This document shows, one piece after another, positions 1 to 9,107 of a stretch of DNA of 64,000 nt. The position numbers and the translations under genes were made by a program. The DNA is from DATKCT01 sp035513055 (GTDB lineage: Bacteria > Verrucomicrobiota > Verrucomicrobiia > Verrucomicrobiales > DEV007). Positions within the stretch are counted from its first letter, which is position 1; every line of letters starts with the position of its first letter. Under the pieces are notes generated by a model, which made no database searches, was not told the origin of the DNA, and saw nothing but the letters and a program-made list of their open reading frames with translations. The stretch is taken from positions 3,051 through 67,050 of the forward strand of contig DATKCT010000069.1 of the NCBI GenBank assembly GCA_035513055.1, in the 5' to 3' direction.

Positions 1-543
1 CAGTTATTCATGGGCAAACGCTACCGGGCCTACCGCGCGCCTTTCCGGACGCCGTTTTTCGTAGAGGGCTGGCCCTTGTATTGGGAGATGTTGCTGTGGG
101 ACTTGGGTTTTGCGCAGTCGGCGGAGGACCGGATGGGGATGTTGTTTTGGCGGACCCACCGCTGCGCTCGCATCGTTTTCTCTCTGAGCTTTCACCTCGG
201 CAAGATGACGGCGGACGAAGCCATTGACTTTTTGGTCGAGAAAGTGGGGCATGAGCGGCGCAACGCCGTCGCGGAAGTGCGGCGTTCGGTCATCGGAAGT
301 TACGAACCTCTCTATCAAGCTGCTTATATGCTGGGCGGATTGCAGATCCGGGCCTTGCGCGGCGAACTGGTGGGTCCGGATCGACTAACGGACAAGGCTT
401 TTCATGACGCGATGCTGCGGGAGGGGGCGATACCGGTGGAACTGATCCGGGCCATGCTGTCGGGGGAGGAACTCAAGCGGGAGTCGAAGCCGGTTTGGCG
501 ATTTTACGGCGACCCTCCGAAGAATGCGGGGCCGGAGAAATGA
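1..543 (+). CDS. DUF885 family protein, C-terminal part (5' end outside window)
   Basis: The frame is already open at base 1 (Q-L-F before the first Met at base 10), so this is the last ~180 residues of a longer gene. The stretch FFVEGWPLYWEMLLWDLGF and the later LGGLQIRALRGEL match the C-terminal half of DUF885 proteins, which carry a conserved EGWALYAE-like motif and are thought to be metallohydrolase-like. The upstream HExxH-type region that would sit N-terminal to this is not in the window. Family assignment comes from memory of the motif pattern; the substrate is unknown. A strong hairpin follows 8 bases after the stop. Confidence 0.75.
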   Translation, partial: QLFMGKRYRAYRAPFRTPFFVEGWPLYWEMLLWDLGFAQSAEDRMGMLFWRTHRCARIVFSLSFHLGKMTADEAIDFLVEKVGHERRNAVAEVRRSVIGSYEPLYQAAYMLGGLQIRALRGELVGPDRLTDKAFHDAMLREGAIPVELIRAMLSGEELKRESKPVWRFYGDPPKNAGPEK

Positions 544-550
544 CGGCGCA

Positions 551-572
551 GCGCCCTTCCTGCGGAGGGCGC
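551..572. terminator. GC-rich hairpin after the DUF885 gene
   Basis: GCGCCCTTCC-TGC-GGAGGGCGC forms a 9-bp stem with one bulged T and a tight loop, starting 8 bases after the stop codon. There is no T run behind it, so it may be a mRNA 3' stabiliser or a REP-like palindrome, not a classical intrinsic terminator. Confidence 0.4.
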
Positions 573-816
573 TGAGCCGGGCCGTGGGACGATCTTCGAG
601 GTTGGGTCTCCGGCCGTCCAGTCGAACCTCAAGGGGCCATGGAGGACGCCGGTGGGCCGGCGCTTCTGCGGAGGGGCTCGCGCAAAAAAAAAGGGAAAGG
701 TCGAGGAGCATTGACGGTGCGATCTGCAGTCCCAGGCATTCCTTATTGCTGACGCTCGACCGGTTCATGCAGATGTCAGCTTGACAAGTCGGCGATCGAA
801 TGTCGGGTGGGGCCCC

Positions 817-3800
817 ATGGATTGCTTCCTCCGTCTTCGCCTCTTGGCGCTGGTCATCGTCACCGCCTTTGTCACTTCTCATTCGCACGCACAGAGCATC
901 CCGGATGGGATTGCCGGCCCTTCGGGCAGCGGGTTAGAACCCGGATTCCGGGTGCGATCCGTCCAAGGCCCGACGGCTCCGGAGGACCAGAACAGCGGAT
1001 TGCCGGTGACCCTGAACCGGGGCATTTTCCAACTCAACGGGACGCTGACCGATGACAGCGGCGCTCCTTTGGCGAACGAGGCTCAGGCGGGTCCCAACGA
1101 CGACGGTTCTTTCACCGTCGAGACAATCAATTTCGAGCGGACGGCGCTCGACGAGAGCGAGGGACCGGTCACCAACTTCCCGGACAATGCCCTTTTCCCT
1201 GGAATTCCGGGACCTACGGCCCACACGACCAACTTCACCACGGAAGTCTTCGCCTTCCTGGAACTTCCAGCGGGCGAGCACACGTTCGGCGGTCAGGTTT
1301 GGATCGAGCGCACCGACACAATCGGGACTGATTTCTTCGTCGCGTTGACGGGGAGCAATCCTCGCGATTTCTTTTCGACACAGTTAGGACAGTTCGTCAA
1401 GTCGCCCGACGCCCCTCCTTTTTCTTCGGTCCCGGACGATTACGAGTTCACCTTTACGGCTCCTGAAGACGGTCTCTATCCGTTCCGGCTCGTCTTTGTT
1501 CAGGACGTCCGGGGCGCCGCGCTCGAGTGGTATTCGGTGGACGAGGCGAGCGGGGACAGGATCCTCATCAACGACCCCGCCGACCCGCGGGCCGTTCAGG
1601 CCTTTCAGGGCAGCACCGCGGTCAATCACAACCATCCCTACATCGCCGAGGTGCGCCCGCAGCCCGGATCATCGGGGATCCCGGCTGGGGATAAGATCGA
1701 GATTCTCCTGATCGACGACGCCGCATTGGTGGCTCAGAACTCGATCGAACTTTTTCTCAACGGCGTTGAGATCACCGACGACTCAGACATCAGTTATACC
1801 GGGGGACGGACCAGCATCAGTTATCAGCCCAATCCGGCGCGCACGGACCTTGGAAATGCGGTCCGATTGGTCTACAGCGACACAGCCGGGCGCAATTTCG
1901 AGCGGGAATGGGAATTCGAGATTTCCGGCGGCGTCGGCGTGACCATCGTCACGGGGCAATGGGACTTCAATGACGGCGATCTGAGCGCAACGGAAGGCCG
2001 CGATCTCGAGTATCTCTCGGACTTAGCGCGGGATGAAACGCAGTTCGGCTCGACCACGGATTTTGGCATTGCTGATTTCGAGGATGGCCCCGGAAACGTG
2101 ATGTTTGTTCCCGAAACGGTCAGCAACCGCATCGGCTACGTGATGTATCACGGGATGGGCCCTAACGGAGGCGGCACGCTGGTGAACCAATACACGCTGT
2201 TGATGGATGTCATGATCTGTCCGGCGGGCCCTGGCGCGGCGGGGATCATCCAAATCGACTCTCCGCGGTGGACGGGAGAAGGAGAAATTCCCAACAGCGG
2301 CGACAGCGATTATTTCTGGCAGGGCAACAACATGGGGCAAGGCACCGGAGGCTACAATGGCACCGGGATTTTCACTCCCGACGAGTGGCACCGCATTGTT
2401 TTCGCGGTGGACCTGGCGGCCGATCCGCCGTTGGTCACAAAGTACGTCGACGGGATTAAACAGGATGATTGGGTGCAGCGGAATATCGACCAGGAACGCC
2501 GGGCCCTTCACGCGGAGTATGCCATCCTTTTCACCGATGGGGATCAGGACGAACAGCGGTGCTGGTACGTCAACAGCGTTCAGATTCGCGAGGGCAAGAT
2601 GGCGGACATCGAGATCGAGTTGCTGGGCGGTCCCACCGCCGACGGGCTCCCGGTCTCGAGCTTTGACGATCCTAACCTCTCCATCCGGCGCCGCAACATT
2701 TTTGGAGAGTTAGGGCAGAATCCGGGACTTCAGACACGAGGAATCATCGCCTACAACAGCGGCGAAAGCGCCGATCTCGTCATCGAGAGCGCCACGCTGA
2801 CGGGTCCTGAGCAAGCTTTCTACAATGTGGTCTCCATTCCGGGGCCGCTGGCTCCGGCCACGGAGGGAAGTATTGTCGTGGAGTTCGATCCACAAGGTGA
2901 ATCCCGTCTCTTCGAGGCGACCTTAGAGGTGGCGAGCAACGACGCAGGCGATCCGCTCATCACCGTCGACCTGAGCGCGCGGGTCGACAGCGCTGCCGGG
3001 CTGGTGGCGCACTACCGCATGGATGAGACGGAAGGCGATGTGATGGTGGATTCTTCAGGTCAGCGCTACGACGGCTCCTACGGGGCCGCGGGAACGGGAT
3101 CGTTCGAACTCGGCCAGAGTGGACTCGCCACTGGAAACGCCGTGCGCTTCAGCGACGGCGGCTCGGCCGCGGATGGCGGGGGCGGATTTGGTCAATTGGC
3201 GGCTGACGCCAGTATTCCGTCGCTGCAAAGCATGACCCTTTCGATGTGGGTGGAACAGGATCCCGCGGATCAAGGCGCCTCGATGCTTTTGGCCAAAGGG
3301 GTGGCAGCGGGCGATCCCTTCGCTCTCGCCACCAATGTTGTGGGAGAAAGCAACCCGGTGCTCTGGTTTGTCCAAGAAGCCCCGATCATCCAGACCGAGC
3401 CGGTGCTGAACACCGGGCAGACCCATCACGTGGTGGTGACGCATCTGGACGAGAACGGCTTGGCGCCGGGCGCCACGCGCACTCGGGTTTACGTCGATGG
3501 TCAACTCGTGGACGAAGTCCTCGAACCGAGCGGATACGAGGATGTGGCTCCATCGGTCATTCAGATCGGCGCGCTCAACGGCGGGTTCGGATTCACCGGA
3601 GTCATCGATGACGTGCAGATCTACTCGCGCGAATTATCGGACGAGGAAGTGGCCTTTCTTTTCAACAATCCGGGAGAGCCGATCTCCTCGACAGGGCCGG
3701 GCGCGCAGTTTTACCCGATTGCTTCGATCACCTCTTCCACGGCGGGCGACGATCTCTTCCCGGTGTCGAACCTGATTCAGGGACCGGGCGTTGGCTTCAG

Positions 3801-5082
3801 TGGCCAGGCGCCGTTCGAGAAGCTGATCAGCGGCGATACCGGCAACTGGGTGACCGCGGCGCCCGGCGGGTTTCCTTCCGACTACATCGCCGTGGCCGGC
3901 ATGCCGGTTCTGACTCTCGATTTGGGCAGCGACGTCTTGCTCTCAGAAATCAGCGTGTGGGGATACGATTCCAGCAATGCCAACGGGGCGAGCGCATTCC
4001 AGCTCCGGTTCGCCACTGCCGCGGAAGGCCCAGAGGGTTTTGGGACTTCGATCGCCTACTCGCCGGCCTTCAACCTCAGCAACGATGACTCGAATCAGCG
4101 ACAGAGTCATCTTTTCGAGCAGGGCGTAACGGCGCGGTATGTCGAGTTCACGGTCACCGACAACCACTTTGTGGCGCCCGGCGACGGCAGCGGCGGGGAA
4201 ACGCCCGGCGGCGACCGCGCCGGTCTTGGCGAGATTGCTTTCGAGATTCTCGAGGAATCGCCGCCCGTGAATATCCTGGTCAATGGATCGTTCGAGGAGC
4301 CGGTGCTCGGAAACATCAACACCAACAACTTGGGCACGGTCCCCACCGGTTGGAGCCAGACCGGAGCGGACGCCACGTGGAACATGATCCGGAACGACGG
4401 CACGCCCTATGCCAGCGGCGTCGATATGGCCGCGGATGGTTCGCAGATCGTCGATCTGAACGGCGTTTTTGACCTGTTCCAAAACTTCACTCTCACAGGG
4501 CCGTCTAATGTCACGTTCGGCGCTTCGTTCGCCAATCGCGAGGGGCACGACGGCTCGGCGCCATCGACCGTAGGCATTTACGACGCTACCGGCGCAACCC
4601 TGCTTTCCCCGCTGGTTTCCGTGGATACCTCCGCCGATCCGACGCCTTCGGAAGTTTGGAGAGCGGGTGAAGCCACGGTGATGAATTTGCAGCCAGGCGA
4701 ATACCAACTGCGCATCGCCTTGAATAACTTCAACAATGTGGACGCCGTGTTCGCGCATGTCTCGCCGGGAGTGATCATTCCCGGAGAAATCGATTCGGAT
4801 GGGGATGGCGTGTCCGACGCCGCGGAAGCCGTGGCCGGGACCGATCCCAACGACGCTTCTTCGTTCCTCCGGGTGACTGCAACGAATCGTGCCGGTGGCG
4901 CCCAAACAATCGAGTGGTCGTCGGTCGAAGGCAGATCCTACGATGTCGCGTTCTCCGAAGACTTGATTACTTGGACCAGGATCAACGAGGCGCCCATCGC
5001 TGGAGTGGATGGTGTAACCTCCTTCGAGGATACCGTCGACCGCGGCCCCAACGGCCACTACAGGGCGGTGGTCCTTCCTTAG
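817..5082 (+). CDS. Large secreted multidomain protein (PA14-like, LamG, discoidin-like, TSP3 domains)
   Basis: A 1421-residue exported protein. The ATG at 817 is preferred over an in-frame TTG at 781 because it starts directly with a signal peptide (LLALVIVTAFVTSHSHAQ, cleavage near residue 26). Visible modules in order: a PA14-like beta region around 190-260; a LamG/ConA-like segment around 390-600; a choice-of-anchor/ASH-like segment (RGIIAYNSGESADLVIESA) around 610-725; a clear LamG domain starting GLVAHYRMDETEGD near 728 and ending near 957; a discoidin/F5-8C-like segment around 1000-1140; a DUF642-like NILVNGSFEEP domain near 1150-1320; and a thrombospondin type-3 calcium motif (DSDGDGVSDAAEAVAGTDPN) near 1325. 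There is no C-terminal membrane anchor or PEP motif. It probably binds carbohydrate or matrix outside the cell; no catalytic domain was recognised. Confidence 0.8.
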   Translation: MDCFLRLRLLALVIVTAFVTSHSHAQSIPDGIAGPSGSGLEPGFRVRSVQGPTAPEDQNSGLPVTLNRGIFQLNGTLTDDSGAPLANEAQAGPNDDGSFTVETINFERTALDESEGPVTNFPDNALFPGIPGPTAHTTNFTTEVFAFLELPAGEHTFGGQVWIERTDTIGTDFFVALTGSNPRDFFSTQLGQFVKSPDAPPFSSVPDDYEFTFTAPEDGLYPFRLVFVQDVRGAALEWYSVDEASGDRILINDPADPRAVQAFQGSTAVNHNHPYIAEVRPQPGSSGIPAGDKIEILLIDDAALVAQNSIELFLNGVEITDDSDISYTGGRTSISYQPNPARTDLGNAVRLVYSDTAGRNFEREWEFEISGGVGVTIVTGQWDFNDGDLSATEGRDLEYLSDLARDETQFGSTTDFGIADFEDGPGNVMFVPETVSNRIGYVMYHGMGPNGGGTLVNQYTLLMDVMICPAGPGAAGIIQIDSPRWTGEGEIPNSGDSDYFWQGNNMGQGTGGYNGTGIFTPDEWHRIVFAVDLAADPPLVTKYVDGIKQDDWVQRNIDQERRALHAEYAILFTDGDQDEQRCWYVNSVQIREGKMADIEIELLGGPTADGLPVSSFDDPNLSIRRRNIFGELGQNPGLQTRGIIAYNSGESADLVIESATLTGPEQAFYNVVSIPGPLAPATEGSIVVEFDPQGESRLFEATLEVASNDAGDPLITVDLSARVDSAAGLVAHYRMDETEGDVMVDSSGQRYDGSYGAAGTGSFELGQSGLATGNAVRFSDGGSAADGGGGFGQLAADASIPSLQSMTLSMWVEQDPADQGASMLLAKGVAAGDPFALATNVVGESNPVLWFVQEAPIIQTEPVLNTGQTHHVVVTHLDENGLAPGATRTRVYVDGQLVDEVLEPSGYEDVAPSVIQIGALNGGFGFTGVIDDVQIYSRELSDEEVAFLFNNPGEPISSTGPGAQFYPIASITSSTAGDDLFPVSNLIQGPGVGFSGQAPFEKLISGDTGNWVTAAPGGFPSDYIAVAGMPVLTLDLGSDVLLSEISVWGYDSSNANGASAFQLRFATAAEGPEGFGTSIAYSPAFNLSNDDSNQRQSHLFEQGVTARYVEFTVTDNHFVAPGDGSGGETPGGDRAGLGEIAFEILEESPPVNILVNGSFEEPVLGNINTNNLGTVPTGWSQTGADATWNMIRNDGTPYASGVDMAADGSQIVDLNGVFDLFQNFTLTGPSNVTFGASFANREGHDGSAPSTVGIYDATGATLLSPLVSVDTSADPTPSEVWRAGEATVMNLQPGEYQLRIALNNFNNVDAVFAHVSPGVIIPGEIDSDGDGVSDAAEAVAGTDPNDASSFLRVTATNRAGGAQTIEWSSVEGRSYDVAFSEDLITWTRINEAPIAGVDGVTSFEDTVDRGPNGHYRAVVLP

Positions 5083-5246
5083 ATTGGAGAGGACGGGGTG
5101 TGGTGAAGACGCCCGTTTTCCGGGTTCCTCACACTGATGAACGTTTCATGGGCGTTCTCAGTCTCATCTGGTATGCTCCCGCCGCCTCTCGTCCTCCTTG
5201 ATGGCGGGATCATCGAGCGGCATTGTAGGACTGGACTCGACCCCGC

Positions 5247-8200
5247 ATGCCCATCGATCCTCTCGTCGACCCTTACGTGCTCCTTGGGCGCGTCGTCACC
5301 ATGAGCCGGAATCCGGCTCCGGAAGGTGTAGTCGGCGACGGCGCGATCTACATCCGGGACGGAACGATTCACGCCGTTCTGGAGGAGAAGGACCCGGCTC
5401 CGGCCGGGTTCGAGAATGCCGGGCGGTTGCGTGTGGGCGGGACGATCTACCCCGGTCTCATCGAATTGCACAATCATTTGTCCTACAACGCCATCCCGCT
5501 CTGGCAGGTTCCCCGCACGTACATGCACAGCGGGCATTGGCAGGGCACCGACGAGTACAAGGCGAACGTGACCAAACCGGCGATGGTGCTGGCGAACACG
5601 GCGGGCAATGCGGAAGCCCTGGTGCGCTTTGTCGAGTGCCGCAGCCTATTTGGCGGCGTCACCACATCGCAGGGGATCACGCTTCAGGCGAATTCCGGGA
5701 TCCGGAAGCTTTACCGGGGACTGGTGCGCAACGTCGAAGCGCCGGACATCCCCGGGCTTCCCAGCGCCAAGCCGAAGATCGGAGCGCCGGACAAAGACCT
5801 CGAAGTCTATGTCGAGAAGCTCAGGGCGGCTCCGCGATGCTATTTGCAGCACCTGAGCGAGGGCATCAACGATGGGACGCACAACAGCGCGCTCAAGCAG
5901 TTCACCGGTCTCCAGCGGAGTGACGGAAGCTGGGCCTTATTCCAGTCGTTATGCGGCGTGCACAGCACAGCGTTGCGACCCGGGGATTTTGCGGTGCTGG
6001 CGGCACACGGCGCTTCGATCGTTTGGTCTCCGCTGAGCAACTACCTGCTCTACGGAGGCACGACCGACGTGAGATCGGCCAAGGCGGCGGGAGTTCCGAT
6101 CGCACTGGGCTCGGATTGGTCTCCGAGCGGCAGCAAGAATCTTCTGGGCGAAGTCAAGGTGGCCGCCATCATCAGCGAGGAGCTGGGTCAACTTTTCACC
6201 TTTAGGGAGTTGTGCGAAATGATGACCGTTACGCCGGCCCGGATTTTGGGCTGGGACGCCAAGCTGGGAAGCATTGAAGCCGGCAAGCTGGCCGATCTGA
6301 TTGTGGTCGACGACGCGACCGGCGATCCGTTCGAACATTTGGTCAACGCTAGGGAAACGAGCCTCACTATGGTTATGATCGGGGGCATACCGCGCCTGGG
6401 TCAATCCCGGGTGATGAAGCGCTTTGGAGCGGCCGGTCTCGAGGAAGTTCAGATTGGACGCTCGAAGCGGATCTTGGACTTGAGGACCCAGCCGGGAGAT
6501 GTGGATCTCGTATTCACGCTCGCCGAGGCGAAACAGAAGTTGGCCGATACGCTCGCCAACCTCCCCATGCACGCAAGCGATCTCGATGACGCGATCGCGG
6601 TGGGTTGGACGCCGGGCGTCGAATTGACCGCATCGGGTTTGAGCGAGGATCTCATGCCGGCAGGCTGGACAGAGCCGAAACACCGGGTCGTCCTCGAATT
6701 CGAGGAAGAAGCCGGTGAAAGCGCGTTTATCGCCGCCTTGAGAGCAGGCGATCTGGCCGACTGGGTCGCGCCGATGGAGCTGGAAGGGATGACAGCGGCG
6801 GACGACCCGAAGTTCTTCCGGAAGCTGATGGCATCGGTGAATCTTCCCCAGTTTATCAAGGAAAAGCTTCCGGCGCGGCACGGTCTAACGCTTGCGGCGC
6901 CTGGCGAAGGCGAATTGAACGTCGAGAACTCCTCCGGACACCTGGTTGCGCGCCCGGAGGATTCCATCGAACTCCGGCGCTACCTCGACGAGAAGACGCG
7001 GTTGGACGACGAGTCCCGAAAACGCATCATTGAACAGGCGATCCTGTTGCTGGATCGTTATTATGTCCATCTGCCCATGAAGCGCACGATGCACGCCGTC
7101 GATCCCGTGCAACGCCTTCGCAATCTGGATCACGAGCTGCAGCAATCCCGGGGGAACCCGATGTCGGATCTGGACTTTCATCGGGAGATGATCAGCGTCT
7201 TTGACTCGCTGCGCGATCTGCACACCTGCTATCGGTTGCCCCGGCCCTTTCGCGGCAAGGTGGCGTGGCTTCCCTACCTAATCGAGGAGTGCGCCGGCGA
7301 GGACGGCGTCAGGCGATTCATCATCTCGAAGGTTGTCGGCGAGCCCGTCCAAGACCGGTTCAGACCGGGCGTCGAGGTCCTTTATTGGAACGGTGTTCCC
7401 ATCGAGCGTTATGTCCGCGCTTTGGCCCGGAGGATGCCGGGCGGGAACGCTGCCGCGCGACGCGCTCGGGCCATGAATTCGTTAACCCTGCGATCGCTGA
7501 CGCGGGGGCAGATTCCGGATGCCGATTGGGTCACGCTGACTTACAGAGCCGCAGGCGGCGACGAACGCGAATACAGGCAGGCTTGGCTCCTCTTCGAGCC
7601 CCGCATGGGGTATCGCAATCTGTCTCCCGAAAATTTCGGATTGGTCGCGGCCAGTGGTCTCGGTCTCGACGATCACACCGACGACCTCCAACTGGCAAAG
7701 AAGGCGCTGTTTGCCTCGGCCCAGGTTATCGAGGAGGAGCGTCTGCAAGCGGGAGGCGACTTGAAACCCGCTCGCGGGAATGATATCCCGAGCAGGCTTC
7801 CGACGACCTTCAGGGCACGTCACGTCACGGGCCCCAACCGCAAAAAGTATGGTTATTTGAGGATATTCAGCTTCAACGTCGACGACGCCGACTTGTTTGT
7901 GGACGAATTCGAGCGGCTGCTCGGCGAGTTTTCGCAGAACGGTCTCATCATCGACATTCGAGGCAACGGCGGCGGGCTCATCCATGCCGCGGAACGCGCC
8001 CTCGAACTGCTGAGCCCAGTGCCGATCGAGCCTGAACCCGCCCAGTTTATCAATACACCGGCCACGTTGCGACTCTGCCGGGCCCATGGCGAATCCGTGC
8101 GCCTTCCCGGATTGGCGCTCAAGCCGTGGCTCAGGTCGATGGAACGATCGGTCGCCAGCGGCGCAACCCACTCGCTCGGTTCTCCCATGACCCCGCCCAA

Positions 8201-8840
8201 AGACTGCAACCGGCGCGGGCAGCAATACCAAGGGCCGAAGGTTTTGATTGTGGACGGTCTTTGCTACAGCGCGGCGGACATGTTTGCCGCCGGCTTCAAG
8301 GATCATGGGATCGGACTCATTGTCGGGCTGCACAGCAGCACCGGCGCCGGCGGTGCAAATGTCTGGTCGCACCGGCTCCTGCAATTCCTTTCTGTAGACG
8401 AGCCGGATCACGGAGGATTCCGGCTGTTGCCGCAGGGCGCCGATCTGCGAACAGCCATTCGGCGCACTCTTCGCGTGGGTCTGACGGCAGGCGAGCTGGT
8501 TGAAGACTTCGGGATCGAGCCGGACACTCTTTACACGATGACGCCCGAGGATGTCCTCCACGACAATGACGCACTGATTCAAGCAGTGATCGAGGAACTC
8601 AGCAAACTCAAGCTGCGCCGGGTGTTCGCGAAGAAGACGGGATTGGGACTGCGCATCGACTCACCCGGCTCCGATTTCGTGCAAGTGACCGCCCGAGGGC
8701 GGCCCGTCGGCACGCTGGGCCTCGACGAGGCAGGGCGCGCCCTGCTGAGCCTGCCTATCCCCGGTGTTCATGGGGATGAACTGGAAATTGTTGCTTTTGC
8801 CGCCTGGCAACCGGTCGCTCGCACCCGGGTGGCGCTCTGA
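5247..8840 (+). CDS. Amidohydrolase fused to an S41 (C-terminal processing) peptidase
   Basis: A 1197-residue two-enzyme protein. Residues 1-400 form an amidohydrolase: a beta-sandwich start, the metal-binding HNH (H75, H77) in PGLIELHNHLSYN, later His residues in YLQHLSEG and GVHSTAL, and the Asp in ALGSDWSPSGS, closing with GSIEAGKLADLIVVD. After a ~160-residue linker, residues ~570-1090 form an S41 protease: the conserved GLIIDIRGNGGG strand at ~900 and the probable catalytic Ser1008 in DGLCYSAADMFAAGF. No signal peptide is visible. The two halves remain in one uninterrupted frame. The reaction cannot be named; cyclic amide or peptide turnover is a guess. The stop codon directly abuts an inverted-repeat element. 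Confidence 0.85.
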   Translation: MPIDPLVDPYVLLGRVVTMSRNPAPEGVVGDGAIYIRDGTIHAVLEEKDPAPAGFENAGRLRVGGTIYPGLIELHNHLSYNAIPLWQVPRTYMHSGHWQGTDEYKANVTKPAMVLANTAGNAEALVRFVECRSLFGGVTTSQGITLQANSGIRKLYRGLVRNVEAPDIPGLPSAKPKIGAPDKDLEVYVEKLRAAPRCYLQHLSEGINDGTHNSALKQFTGLQRSDGSWALFQSLCGVHSTALRPGDFAVLAAHGASIVWSPLSNYLLYGGTTDVRSAKAAGVPIALGSDWSPSGSKNLLGEVKVAAIISEELGQLFTFRELCEMMTVTPARILGWDAKLGSIEAGKLADLIVVDDATGDPFEHLVNARETSLTMVMIGGIPRLGQSRVMKRFGAAGLEEVQIGRSKRILDLRTQPGDVDLVFTLAEAKQKLADTLANLPMHASDLDDAIAVGWTPGVELTASGLSEDLMPAGWTEPKHRVVLEFEEEAGESAFIAALRAGDLADWVAPMELEGMTAADDPKFFRKLMASVNLPQFIKEKLPARHGLTLAAPGEGELNVENSSGHLVARPEDSIELRRYLDEKTRLDDESRKRIIEQAILLLDRYYVHLPMKRTMHAVDPVQRLRNLDHELQQSRGNPMSDLDFHREMISVFDSLRDLHTCYRLPRPFRGKVAWLPYLIEECAGEDGVRRFIISKVVGEPVQDRFRPGVEVLYWNGVPIERYVRALARRMPGGNAAARRARAMNSLTLRSLTRGQIPDADWVTLTYRAAGGDEREYRQAWLLFEPRMGYRNLSPENFGLVAASGLGLDDHTDDLQLAKKALFASAQVIEEERLQAGGDLKPARGNDIPSRLPTTFRARHVTGPNRKKYGYLRIFSFNVDDADLFVDEFERLLGEFSQNGLIIDIRGNGGGLIHAAERALELLSPVPIEPEPAQFINTPATLRLCRAHGESVRLPGLALKPWLRSMERSVASGATHSLGSPMTPPKDCNRRGQQYQGPKVLIVDGLCYSAADMFAAGFKDHGIGLIVGLHSSTGAGGANVWSHRLLQFLSVDEPDHGGFRLLPQGADLRTAIRRTLRVGLTAGELVEDFGIEPDTLYTMTPEDVLHDNDALIQAVIEELSKLKLRRVFAKKTGLGLRIDSPGSDFVQVTARGRPVGTLGLDEAGRALLSLPIPGVHGDELEIVAFAAWQPVARTRVAL

Positions 8841-9079
8841 CCCGCATTTCTCATACCCTTTCTGCTGTGGCGCGCTGCGCCTCATCCTGCCTACGTTCCG
8901 CTTGCCTCGGGCTTGAGCAGGGTGTACTCACCCAGTTCAGCGTCCCCGGCTGCGCGCGGCGTTGCCGTCGCTGCGCTCCGCCCTTCGGGCAGCCCCAGAG
9001 GGGCTGGCTGTCTCGCTTCGCTCGGCTGGCAGTAAGGGGTTCGCAGCGCCTCGCGACGCAACGGTATGAGAAATGCGGG
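8841..9079. repeat. 239-bp element with perfect 17-bp terminal inverted repeats (copy 1)
   Basis: The left end CCCGCATTTCTCATACC (8841-8857) is the exact reverse complement of the right end GGTATGAGAAATGCGGG (9063-9079). The interior holds further short palindromes (GCAGCCCC-agag-GGGGCTG type) and no convincing gene. The element starts on the base after the preceding stop codon. A second, shorter copy lies at 27286-27380, and single ends lie at 15919 and 45484. It resembles a non-autonomous MITE- or REP-like element. Confidence 0.75.
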
Positions 9080-9107
9080 CTAGAGACACAGGAGGAAGAA
9101 CAACAAA

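Noticed and set aside
781..816. Upstream TTG start for the large secreted protein
   Set aside because: It would put 12 charged residues before a signal peptide that begins naturally at the ATG at 817.
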